Below are positions 6,502-12,872 of a stretch of 12,872 nt of DNA, piece after piece. The position numbers and the translations under genes were made by a program. The stretch comes from Alphaproteobacteria bacterium (GTDB taxonomy: Bacteria > Pseudomonadota > Alphaproteobacteria > UBA9219). The notes below the pieces were generated by a model, which was not told where the DNA came from, searched no databases, and was given only the letters and a program-made list of their open reading frames with translations. The number at the start of each line of letters is the position of its first letter. Position 1 is the stretch's first letter. The stretch spans positions 1-12,872 of the forward strand of contig JAQUUS010000016.1 in NCBI GenBank assembly GCA_028693775.1, given 5' to 3'.

Positions 6502-8073
6502 TTACTTGTTTCCTCCGAGGCCGATTCCCGGCTTCGAACCCTTCTTGCCGTTCGTGGGACGCACAGGATCTTTACCGGCTTCTTCCAGGGAATAACCGGT
6601 GGTTTTCTGGGCCACTTCGTTTGCCTGGCGCATTTCTTCCGCCGAAGGAAGAAGCTTGGCGTCGAATCCCGTGCCCAGAGCGTTCGGTCCCAGACGGGCC
6701 GAATGAGCTTGAGCTTCGACAAAGGCGGCCTTGATCTGCGCCTGAACCTTTACCTCTTCGTTGATGCGCTTCGCGTCCGCTTGGCGGTAGTCTTCGAGAG
6801 CCTTGATGGACTCGCGCGTTGCGGCAACCATGGCGAGGCTGGCCTTGCGCTGAGCCTCTTCGGTCCTGAGGGTCTGGGCGAGAACCAGCCTGAACCCGTC
6901 CGTCGTGGCCTCAGTGGTCTCGGCCACGATTTGGTGAACCTGCTCTGCATGGAAAGAGCTTTCGCAGGTTCTTTGTTGCAGGTTCAGCACGCTGAGCGAG
7001 CCAACCAATTGAGGCAGAGCTGTTGCTTGCAGATTGGTGAGCTGAATCGCGGTTTTCGCGTTGACAAGGCCAAGCTGGAACAACATGCTTGTCTGGTTGT
7101 ACGCATCCAAAAACGCGGCCTTCATCTGCGTTTCCTTTTGGAAAACCATAGACAGAGCGTTCTTTTCGGCTTCCCGTTGAAGGTAGGCTTCGTCATAAAC
7201 GCTGTTTTGGCTGTCGTCGCTTTGCTCTTCGCGCTCCCCGATTTCTTCCAGAAGCGTTTTCTTGAGTTCGCACACGACAACCAGATCCAGATAGATGTTG
7301 CGTCCGAAGGTTTCCTGAATTTCGATGGCTTCCTTGATCTTCTGGTCCATCATTGTCGGAACTTCCATTTCCTTGGTTATGAGGGCATTGACCTTTTCGG
7401 CCTTGGTCATGGTGTCGACAACGACTCCGGCGAGTTCATCGCCGCTGTCTTCCAGTCCCTTCTTTTTCTTTTCGTACTTCCTGTCTTCCTGCTTCTGCTT
7501 CTTTTCCTGTCGGCCTTTGGGGGTGAGGGCAAACGTCGAGAGGGCGTCGCTGATGCCTGCGGTGACGAGGGCGATCGCCGAGGTCTTTTCTTCCTTCACC
7601 ACGCCGTTTTCACGCAAGCGGGCTTCGAGCGGCAGGAGGGTGGCGTGGAGATCCTTGTTAAATTGCTTGATGGCGTCGACGGCTTCGGTGCTCGGACCCG
7701 TCTGAATTTCTTCCAGCATTTTGATGCCGTCGATGGCGCGGGTCGAAAGAGTGTCGCTGCCGATGCGTGCGACCGACATCGGATCCCTGACGTCGATGGC
7801 TTCCAGCTTCTTTTGGATTGTTTCGATATATTCGGGATGATCGGGCCACCTGTTTTTAACGCCTTCGATCGAAGGATTGGTGATCATCTCTTCCGCGCTC
7901 TCCCTGACCCTTCTCGCGGATTCCTTCTTGTCCTTGCCCTTTTTCTGGGAGGTCTTGGGTTCTTCCTGTTTGGGCGCTTCCTTTTTTGGCTGATCGAAAA
8001 TTTCTGAATCAACGAGTTCGGCCTCAACAACTTCAAAATCTTCTTCGGTATTCGTATTGACTTGGGGGGTCAT
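6502..8073 (-). CDS. TelA-like cytoplasmic helical protein (523 aa)
   Basis: First gene of the operon. ATG 8073 is preceded by AGGA (8084-8081) at 7 nt. Residues 1-60 are acidic then lysine-rich and look disordered. From about 80 to 455 the protein is helical and shows features of the TelA family (toxic anion resistance). There is an early segment KKLEAIDVRDPMSVARIG (88-105) followed by a run comparable to the TelA N-terminal helix. Next is a basic stretch (188-206), then a helical section ending in LLEEIGEREEQ (274-284). A late segment around 330-365 (LGLVNAKTAIQL, LPQLVGSLSVL) resembles the TelA core. The tail is Gly/Lys-rich. It has no LRR, signal peptide or membrane segment. TelA homologues are known from tellurite-resistance and related envelope-stress clusters, but their biochemistry is unclear. 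No TerC/TerD or XpaC gene is in the window. It could be a distant relative rather than a true TelA. Confidence 0.8.
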   Translation of the reverse strand: MTPQVNTNTEEDFEVVEAELVDSEIFDQPKKEAPKQEEPKTSQKKGKDKKESARRVRESAEEMITNPSIEGVKNRWPDHPEYIETIQKKLEAIDVRDPMSVARIGSDTLSTRAIDGIKMLEEIQTGPSTEAVDAIKQFNKDLHATLLPLEARLRENGVVKEEKTSAIALVTAGISDALSTFALTPKGRQEKKQKQEDRKYEKKKKGLEDSGDELAGVVVDTMTKAEKVNALITKEMEVPTMMDQKIKEAIEIQETFGRNIYLDLVVVCELKKTLLEEIGEREEQSDDSQNSVYDEAYLQREAEKNALSMVFQKETQMKAAFLDAYNQTSMLFQLGLVNAKTAIQLTNLQATALPQLVGSLSVLNLQQRTCESSFHAEQVHQIVAETTEATTDGFRLVLAQTLRTEEAQRKASLAMVAATRESIKALEDYRQADAKRINEEVKVQAQIKAAFVEAQAHSARLGPNALGTGFDAKLLPSAEEMRQANEVAQKTTGYSLEEAGKDPVRPTNGKKGSKPGIGLGGNK

Positions 8074-8080
8074 ATAATGT

Positions 8081-8084
8081 TCCT
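8081..8084 (-). promoter_or_regulatory. Ribosome binding site of the TelA-like gene
   Basis: AGGA preceded by a run of A on the minus strand, 7 nt before ATG 8073. It supports this start for the first gene of the operon. Confidence 0.65.
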
Positions 8085-8146
8085 TTTTTTATCGTTTAAA
8101 AATGGGTCACGCAATTCCGGCGTGCAGCGGTCTCTCCAAAGACGTG

Positions 8147-8174
8147 AATATTGAAAATAACGCCTGTCCGTCAA
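8147..8174 (-). promoter_or_regulatory. Candidate sigma-70-like promoter of the TelA-LRR operon
   Basis: Read on the minus strand, TTGACG (8174-8169) matches the -35 consensus at five of six bases. It is followed after 16 bp by AATATT (8152-8147), four of six at the -10. Transcription would begin near 8140 and leave an untranslated leader of about 65 nt before ATG 8073. Sequence match only. Confidence 0.4.
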
Positions 8175-8249
8175 CCGGTTTAATAGTTTCAAGGCCGTTT
8201 TCCTTATGGTTAATCCCAGTTTCTTCCGTGCGTTGTCTGCAAAAGAAGA

Positions 8250-8272
8250 AAAGGGCCCCAAAAGGGACCTTT
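8250..8272. other. Hairpin in the divergent spacer, terminator-like on the minus strand
   Basis: Arms aaagggccc (8250-8258) and gggaccttt (8264-8272) pair with one internal mismatch around a 5-nt loop (caaaa). Read on the minus strand the 3' arm runs into a T-rich tract (TTTTCTTCTTTT); on the plus strand no T tract follows. It may stop minus-strand transcripts starting near the membrane protein gene, or be a leader structure. Confidence 0.4.
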
Positions 8273-8366
8273 CGACGAGCGAATCTCGACGACTGCGGCA
8301 AAATTTGTTAAGAAACGGCGGCTGGCGTTCGTCGGCGTCCCGTATCGCAAAAGACATTTTTCATCG

Positions 8367-10241
8367 ATGATTGTCGATCTCAGCTGTCGTGAGGTTCCCG
8401 GTTATTCGGGAGCGTTTTTTTCCGGTCTTCCCGGAGCGTTTGCCGTTCTTGTCGTCGCGGCAGGAATGGCTGCGCTAGGGCGCCTCTATGCGCGAAACCG
8501 TGCAGCGCGTGCCGACGATCTGTTCGTCGGCTGGGGCCTCGTCGCGGGATTCATGACCGTCGCCTCAGTTTTGTTCGAGCATCCCTTGTTCTATGCCGCC
8601 TTGGCGATTTTCGCCGCGATGCTTTTTGCGTTTTATTCGTTCGTCAAAAGCCGCGCATTCGTTTCGCCCTATTGGGCGCTTGCCGTTCCGCTCGGCGTTT
8701 TCGGCATGGCCTGCATCAACGCGCTCGGCATCGGCGGATATTCGTATGACGATTATTCGCATTGGCTTCCCAACGCGCTCTATGTTTTTCAAAACGCCGA
8801 CGTGCCGTTCAAGGAGCTCCCGGCCATACACTCCATCTATCCGGGCTATCCCTATGCCTTGCCGTTTGCAACATATCTCGCGTCCCTGTTGACCGGAGGA
8901 TTCCTGATTCAGGGCGGATCGATGTTCAACTTCCTCCTGCTTCTCGCGTTTTCCGGAACGCTTGTCGAAAAGGCCGGCCTCAAAAAACCTTCCCGTGCAT
9001 TGTCTCTCATCGCCGTCGCGTTCATGGCGGCGTTGTTTATCTCGTCCACGGTGTCCACGTTCGGCATGACCAATCAAGGCGACAGCGGCACCATGACCCT
9101 CGCCGCCATCCTCTCGCTCCTCATGTTCCGGCTTCAGGAATCCCTGCGCGTGTCCGATTCCGCGGCAGCGCGCGAGCAGTGCCGCCGCATGATGCCGATG
9201 GCCGTGGCGTTTGTGCTGGTCAAGCAGTCAAACCTGATTTTCCTCGCCATCCTCATCGTTTCGTTTCTTGCGATCGCATTGAAAAACGGTCTCCTCAAAA
9301 AAGCCGTCCCCCGCCTTGCCTTGGCGTTTCTGCCCGCCGCGGCGTTTGCGCTTCTTTGGAAAATGTACGCAAGCGCCGAGATTTCAGGCGGCGAAGTCGG
9401 CATCCGTCCCCTCGGCGAGTGGCGTTTCGATCTGCTCGGCGGGTTTTTCAAAGGCGTCTTGGTCGAAATCGGCTGGAAACCCGCATTCATCGTTCTCTTT
9501 GCCGCCACCCAGCTCGCCGCCGCGATAGCATATCTGCGTCCCAAAGCGCCATGGCGCGATTTTGCGATCTACGCCGCACTGGTGCAGCTTGCCTATGGGG
9601 CGTTTCTGATCTTCGCATTTATCGGCTCCGATTTTTCCGAATACACCATACGCATGGCGGCCTCGTTCCATCGCTACATGCTGCACGCCGGATTCCTCGC
9701 CCTTCCGGTATTTTGGCTGATCGCGCAGACGCAGTTTCCCTCCCTCAAAAGGCGCCTTCCCGCAGTCCTGTTGCGTCCCGCCCTTCGCCTGTTCGGCGTC
9801 GTCGCGCTTCAATCTGCGATTCCCCTTGTCCTGCTCATCCACCCCGATTGGATCAACAAAGGTCCGGCCGAAATCTGCCGCATGCGTTCCGCAGGCCGCC
9901 GCGCTGCGGCCATTCTTCCGGAAGGCTCCAAAGTCGGCGTCGTGATTCCCCAAAGCGACGGCTACGCGTCCTTCATCGTCGGCTTCGAATTTGCGCTCGA
10001 AGAAGCGCGCACGGGCCGCGAAATGGCGATGGTGTGGCATGCCGACAGGTTTCATTCCTTCGAGCCCGCAACGGCGCAAGACGTCGCAAGGAATCTGCAA
10101 GAGCACCTCGAAACGAACGCAATTGTCTATGCGCCGTCCGCATATGAAATGTTTCGCAATCTGGGGGTCTACCAAGGCCCCAATACGGGCCTGCTGATCC
10201 GCCACGACGGCGAATGGAAAGCCATAGGGCCTAACCGCTAA
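8367..10241 (+). CDS. polytopic membrane protein, candidate GT-C-type glycosyltransferase (624 aa)
   Basis: The N-terminal about 490 residues contain roughly ten or more hydrophobic spans (for example 20-40, 56-90, 102-122, 170-200, 210-232, 277-305, 314-332, 373-390, 400-420, 437-455, 473-491), separated by short loops. The last about 130 residues are soluble. A loop motif YSYDDYSHW (125-133) places acidic residues early after a membrane span, as in GT-C glycosyltransferases that use lipid-linked sugars. That fold assignment is inference from topology and this motif only; a polymerase or flippase-like envelope protein is an alternative. The start ATG 8367 has only a weak purine-rich site upstream, so a nearby alternative start is possible. 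It diverges from the TelA-LRR operon and converges on murD2, overlapping its 3' end by 11 bp. Confidence 0.75.
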   Translation: MIVDLSCREVPGYSGAFFSGLPGAFAVLVVAAGMAALGRLYARNRAARADDLFVGWGLVAGFMTVASVLFEHPLFYAALAIFAAMLFAFYSFVKSRAFVSPYWALAVPLGVFGMACINALGIGGYSYDDYSHWLPNALYVFQNADVPFKELPAIHSIYPGYPYALPFATYLASLLTGGFLIQGGSMFNFLLLLAFSGTLVEKAGLKKPSRALSLIAVAFMAALFISSTVSTFGMTNQGDSGTMTLAAILSLLMFRLQESLRVSDSAAAREQCRRMMPMAVAFVLVKQSNLIFLAILIVSFLAIALKNGLLKKAVPRLALAFLPAAAFALLWKMYASAEISGGEVGIRPLGEWRFDLLGGFFKGVLVEIGWKPAFIVLFAATQLAAAIAYLRPKAPWRDFAIYAALVQLAYGAFLIFAFIGSDFSEYTIRMAASFHRYMLHAGFLALPVFWLIAQTQFPSLKRRLPAVLLRPALRLFGVVALQSAIPLVLLIHPDWINKGPAEICRMRSAGRRAAAILPEGSKVGVVIPQSDGYASFIVGFEFALEEARTGREMAMVWHADRFHSFEPATAQDVARNLQEHLETNAIVYAPSAYEMFRNLGVYQGPNTGLLIRHDGEWKAIGPNR

Positions 10242-11550
10242 ACCCGGCGGCCTTGGCGAAAGCGTCCGCGCGTTCGATAAAGTTTTTAAACATCCCATAG
10301 CTCGGCGCGGCAGGCGAAAGCAGGATCGCGCCGCCTTTCTGCGTCGCCTTCTTGGCCATCGCCACCGCCTCGTCCATGGTCCCGGCCAAAAAAGCGCGTT
10401 CAATTCCGCGCGCCTTCAGCAAGCCATAAATCCGCTTGCCGCTGGGCCCCAGACAAACGACCGCATGAATTTTTTTATCTGCGACATAATCGATCAAAGG
10501 CCCATAATCGATATCCCTGTCGAACCCGCCGGCAATCAAAGTCAAAGGCCGTTCGCCATAAACGTCCATGGCCGCAATAGCCGACTGAGGCGTCGTCGAA
10601 ATGCTGTCGTCAACGTAAAGAACGCCGTCTTTCTCCCCGAGTTCGCACTGCCTGTGCGGCAATCCGCGATACGTTTCCATAGCGGCCAGCGCGGCCCCCG
10701 CATCGAGTCCCAAAGCCTGAACCGCCCCCAGAACTGCACAAACGTTGCCCTTGTTATGCGCTCGCAAAAGAAAGGCGTTTTTGAGTTCGCCCACAGGCTG
10801 CGGCCCAAAATAAACGCCGTTGCCCTCAAAATGAAATCCCTCCGGCGCATCGAAACGCACCGCGCCGTCGAGCGCGATAGTGTGCGCAGAAAGCGTCTCC
10901 AACGCCGTTGCTTCCGCAATTTTCGCCGCGCTATGAGCCAGCAGATTGGCCTTGTCGCGATAATAAGCGTCGAGCGACTTGTGCCAGTCCAGATGCTCCG
11001 GAAACAGCGACGTCAAAACGCCCACATCGCATGTTTCCGAAAAATTCGCAGCCTGATAGCTCGAAACCTCGATCACGAGATAATCGGTCGCATCCGCGCC
11101 CTCCGTCACAGGCGTCCCGATATTGCCCAAAACGGCCGATTTTTTCCCCAACCCGTTCAAAACGTGATTAAGCAGCGTCGACGCGGTACTCTTCCCCTTC
11201 GTCCCCGTCACGCAAACAACGCGTGCCCGTTTCTTGTCGGCCAGCCAAAGGTTCAGCAGCGAAGTCACGCGCGCACGCCCGGCCTTTTGCAAAAGCGGAT
11301 GATAAAGGCTAACCCCCGGCGATTTGATAACAACGTCCGCCTCCGCCAGTGCCCGTTCGATGTCCGCTTCCGTCCGTGCAACGCAAACGCTACGCCCGTC
11401 AATATCGAGCGTCCCCGGTCCTTCGCCCTCGTCGATAAACAAAAATGCCTGTTGCGGCCAAGCGCGGGCCAAAAGCCGCGCCGCAGCCTTGCCCTCCATG
11501 CCAGTACCCCAAACGACAACCTTTCGGTCTTTCAGTTCATCGACACGCAT
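10231..11550 (-). CDS. murD2: UDP-N-acetylmuramoyl-L-alanine--L-glutamate ligase, MurD2 type
   Basis: A 439-aa Mur ligase that joins glutamate to UDP-MurNAc-L-Ala with ATP in the cytoplasm. Visible motifs in order are the ATP-binding loop TGTKGKST (115-122), EVSSYQ (161-166), FPEHLDWH (183-190), AHNKGNV (264-270), LPHRQCE (297-303), DDSISTTPQSA (314-324), GGFDRDIDY (341-349) and LLSPAAPSYGMFKNF (410-424). Length and motif order match MurD. TGTKGKST and DDSISTTP, in place of the usual MurD TGTNGKST and NDSKATN, together with the adjacent murL, point to the MurD2 branch that uses L-Glu. Its ATG at 11550 lies inside the end of murL (14-bp overlap) without a strong ribosome site, which suggests translational coupling. 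A canonical D-Glu-adding MurD cannot be excluded from sequence alone. Confidence 0.88.
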   Translation of the reverse strand: MRVDELKDRKVVVWGTGMEGKAAARLLARAWPQQAFLFIDEGEGPGTLDIDGRSVCVARTEADIERALAEADVVIKSPGVSLYHPLLQKAGRARVTSLLNLWLADKKRARVVCVTGTKGKSTASTLLNHVLNGLGKKSAVLGNIGTPVTEGADATDYLVIEVSSYQAANFSETCDVGVLTSLFPEHLDWHKSLDAYYRDKANLLAHSAAKIAEATALETLSAHTIALDGAVRFDAPEGFHFEGNGVYFGPQPVGELKNAFLLRAHNKGNVCAVLGAVQALGLDAGAALAAMETYRGLPHRQCELGEKDGVLYVDDSISTTPQSAIAAMDVYGERPLTLIAGGFDRDIDYGPLIDYVADKKIHAVVCLGPSGKRIYGLLKARGIERAFLAGTMDEAVAMAKKATQKGGAILLSPAAPSYGMFKNFIERADAFAKAAGFSG

Positions 11551-12865
11551 TCAACATACCCATGAACCTGTCCGGCACGCCATGCTCCGGCTTGTTTTCG
11601 AGCAAAGCCTCAAAAGCCCTTTCGTCAAACGTCACCTTGGCACCCAAAGCCGCAACAACGGCATCGTTTTTCCATGCATCCATGCGAAACAGCCTGCCCA
11701 TCAGCAAAGCGCTTTCCTCAACCTCGCCCACGCATTCAAAGGGCTTGACGGGCGAGAACCCGCAAAGATCGCCGAAGTCTTCAATCTGAGCCGCATCGGC
11801 CAGCAAATTGGCGCCAAAAATCCCGACAAGCTTATCCTTCTCCATAAACGGAGCGAGCGCCAAAAAAACGAACCGGCATTTGGGACAATTGCAGCACCAA
11901 TTCTTCCCGCGCAATTTTTCGTCCTGCTTAAAAGCGGTATTGCAGCTCCTGAAAACCGGATGATACGCCTCCAGCCGCGCAAAGCGCCGTGCGATTTCCG
12001 TTTCCGTCAAAGGCCGCAGAAGCGAAAAGTAAGCCAGATCGGCCGAAACGCGCGCCCGCACCACCGCTGCAAATTCGGTTTCAAAAGCCAGCGACTTGCT
12101 GAACTGATGATTGACCTCAAAGTCGCCGACCTTAACGTTCGGCGCGCTGGCCGAGTGCTCGTTCGAGAAAATAATGTTCTTGAAGCCGTGCAAAACCGCG
12201 CAAGCCACAGCAATGGCGCTCACAATGGCGGTAATAGGCACATGCCCGTTCAAAGCGTCCTGTTTGTTGAGCTCCAAAAGCTGAGGCGAAAGGGTACGCC
12301 TGACAATCAGGGACTCTGCGCCCGCAACGTCCATGGTGTCGCGAATAGGCGCTGCCAGTTGCCCGCCGCCCGAAACGGCGAACATGGTCACCTGAGCGCC
12401 CGACTTCTTCAGGCACTCGACAGAAACGGTCGAATCCTTCCCTCCGCCCACAGCGACCAGAGAGTGCTCCCCAAGAGTCAACGGAACGCCCGAAAAAACC
12501 TCTCCCTCCTCAACGGAGAAGCGAGGATTAATTTTAATTTCGTTTTTGTAAGAAAATTCCCCCAACCCGCCGCGATAGGTTCTTTTCAGAAAGGCAGCCA
12601 TCTGGACGTCTATGGTAAAGGCAAGGCAGCGCAAGCGTTCCGGAACATAAGCCTTGTAGTAACTAATGCCCGCCAAAAGAAAAACAAGCCTCAAAGCATG
12701 GTCGAAAGCCTTGATCTGGCTCTCCGAAAGGGGGCTGACCGGAAGCGGAAATTCGATAAGTTCCTGAAATTCGGGTCCGCCCGAAAAGGCATAGTCGAGC
12801 CTGAGCAAGCCGGATTTGCTGTCGAAATGGTAACTCTTGAAAAGAAAATCAGCGTATTTACTCAA
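11537..12865 (-). CDS. murL: UDP-N-acetyl-alpha-D-muramoyl-L-alanyl-L-glutamate epimerase (MurL)
   Basis: MurL converts the terminal L-Glu of UDP-MurNAc-L-Ala-L-Glu to D-Glu using ATP (released as AMP and PPi), and works after MurD2. This pair, characterised in Xanthomonas oryzae, can replace the glutamate racemase MurI. The protein has the expected size (about 442 aa) and a PP-loop-like motif VAVGGGKDSTVSVE (137-150). NGHVPITAI (206-214), SNEHSAS (234-240) and a cysteine cluster CCNCPKC (324-330), which may bind a metal, are also visible. The family is assigned by recalled motif resemblance plus the overlapping murD2. The start is uncertain: the first start codon in the window is TTG 12865, while the frame stays open to the right edge, so a few N-terminal residues may lie outside. 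It precedes murD2 in the same operon. Confidence 0.85.
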   Translation of the reverse strand: MSKYADFLFKSYHFDSKSGLLRLDYAFSGGPEFQELIEFPLPVSPLSESQIKAFDHALRLVFLLAGISYYKAYVPERLRCLAFTIDVQMAAFLKRTYRGGLGEFSYKNEIKINPRFSVEEGEVFSGVPLTLGEHSLVAVGGGKDSTVSVECLKKSGAQVTMFAVSGGGQLAAPIRDTMDVAGAESLIVRRTLSPQLLELNKQDALNGHVPITAIVSAIAVACAVLHGFKNIIFSNEHSASAPNVKVGDFEVNHQFSKSLAFETEFAAVVRARVSADLAYFSLLRPLTETEIARRFARLEAYHPVFRSCNTAFKQDEKLRGKNWCCNCPKCRFVFLALAPFMEKDKLVGIFGANLLADAAQIEDFGDLCGFSPVKPFECVGEVEESALLMGRLFRMDAWKNDAVVAALGAKVTFDERAFEALLENKPEHGVPDRFMGMLNACR

Positions 12866-12872
12866 CTTAATG

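Larger units (their letters stand above)
8074..8366. promoter_or_regulatory. Divergent intergenic region between the TelA-LRR operon and the membrane protein gene
   Basis: The 293-bp spacer must hold the start signals for both directions. On the minus strand I see a candidate promoter at 8174-8147. A hairpin lies at 8250-8272. For the plus-strand gene I see only a TTTAAT box (8179-8184), with TTGAAA (8151-8156) too far upstream at 22 bp, so its promoter is unresolved. I see no convincing gene, tRNA or known riboswitch here. Confidence 0.5.

Noticed and set aside
6415..8007. A 530-codon open frame on the plus strand opposite the TelA-like gene.
   Set aside because: Its Leu/Phe/Arg-rich composition is that expected of the complement of a charged helical protein, and it has no ribosome site or domain; the minus-strand frame has both.
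498..8073. A classical tellurite-resistance (ter) cluster.
   Set aside because: No TerB, TerC, TerD/E or XpaC-like gene is present; only TelA-like sequences are seen.
8070..8357. A 95-codon open frame on the minus strand whose stop overlaps the ATG of the TelA-like gene as ATGA.
   Set aside because: It has no ribosome site, no recognisable domain, contains the hairpin, and would start 9 bp from the divergent gene, leaving no promoter space for either.
8762..10147. A 461-codon open frame overlapping the membrane protein in another frame.
   Set aside because: It is extremely rich in Arg, His and Pro, as expected of an off-frame reading of a G+C-rich gene.
9384..10403. A minus-strand frame of 339 codons spanning the convergent end of the membrane gene and murD2.
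   Set aside because: It lies opposite or off-frame to two well-supported genes and shows no family motif.
1..12872. CRISPR arrays, tRNA or rRNA genes, insertion sequences.
   Set aside because: No regularly spaced short repeats, no tRNA-like cloverleaf noticed in the only sizeable spacer, and no transposase or terminal inverted repeats seen.

Overview
The window suggests a Gram-negative bacterium, most likely a proteobacterium. The grounds are an MBG-repeat (filamentous-haemagglutinin type) surface adhesin, a peptidoglycan-precursor gene pair of the MurD2/MurL type, and a polytopic inner-membrane protein of cell-envelope type. Base composition is moderate, slightly above half G+C by eye. The species cannot be named from the sequence. 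The window is gene-dense, and its largest gene-free stretch is the 293-bp divergent spacer at 8074-8366.

Left edge (1-492, + strand): the C-terminal end of a large MBG-domain adhesin. It converges on, and stops 5 bp from, a four-gene minus-strand operon (8073 to 498). In transcription order the operon encodes (i) a 523-aa cytoplasmic helical protein resembling the TelA family (toxic anion resistance) and (ii-iv) three paralogous proteins of 649, 687 and 649 aa. Each paralogue has an N-terminal leucine-rich-repeat-like module of about 218 residues followed by a long helical region that also looks TelA-like. Spacings are 33 bp, a 4-bp ATGA overlap and 11 bp, and each of the four starts has an upstream Shine-Dalgarno-like sequence. 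None of the four proteins has a visible signal peptide or membrane segment.

The last two LRR-TelA-like genes are about 90% identical (hand alignment) over their helical halves but only about 34% identical over the LRR halves. The boundaries are sharp, which gives a constant-effector/variable-recognition pattern. I do not know a described system with this architecture, and it is the best candidate in the window for something new. Its function is not known; that the LRR part recognises something and the TelA-like part acts on it is inference.

Right side: a divergent spacer with a candidate operon promoter and a hairpin separates the operon from a plus-strand 624-aa multi-pass membrane protein (8367-10241), possibly a GT-C-type glycosyltransferase. 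Converging on it with an 11-bp overlap is a minus-strand pair, murL then murD2 (12865 to 10231, overlapping by 14 bp). In characterised bacteria MurD2 adds L-Glu to UDP-MurNAc-L-Ala and MurL epimerises it to D-Glu, an alternative to the MurI racemase plus MurD route.
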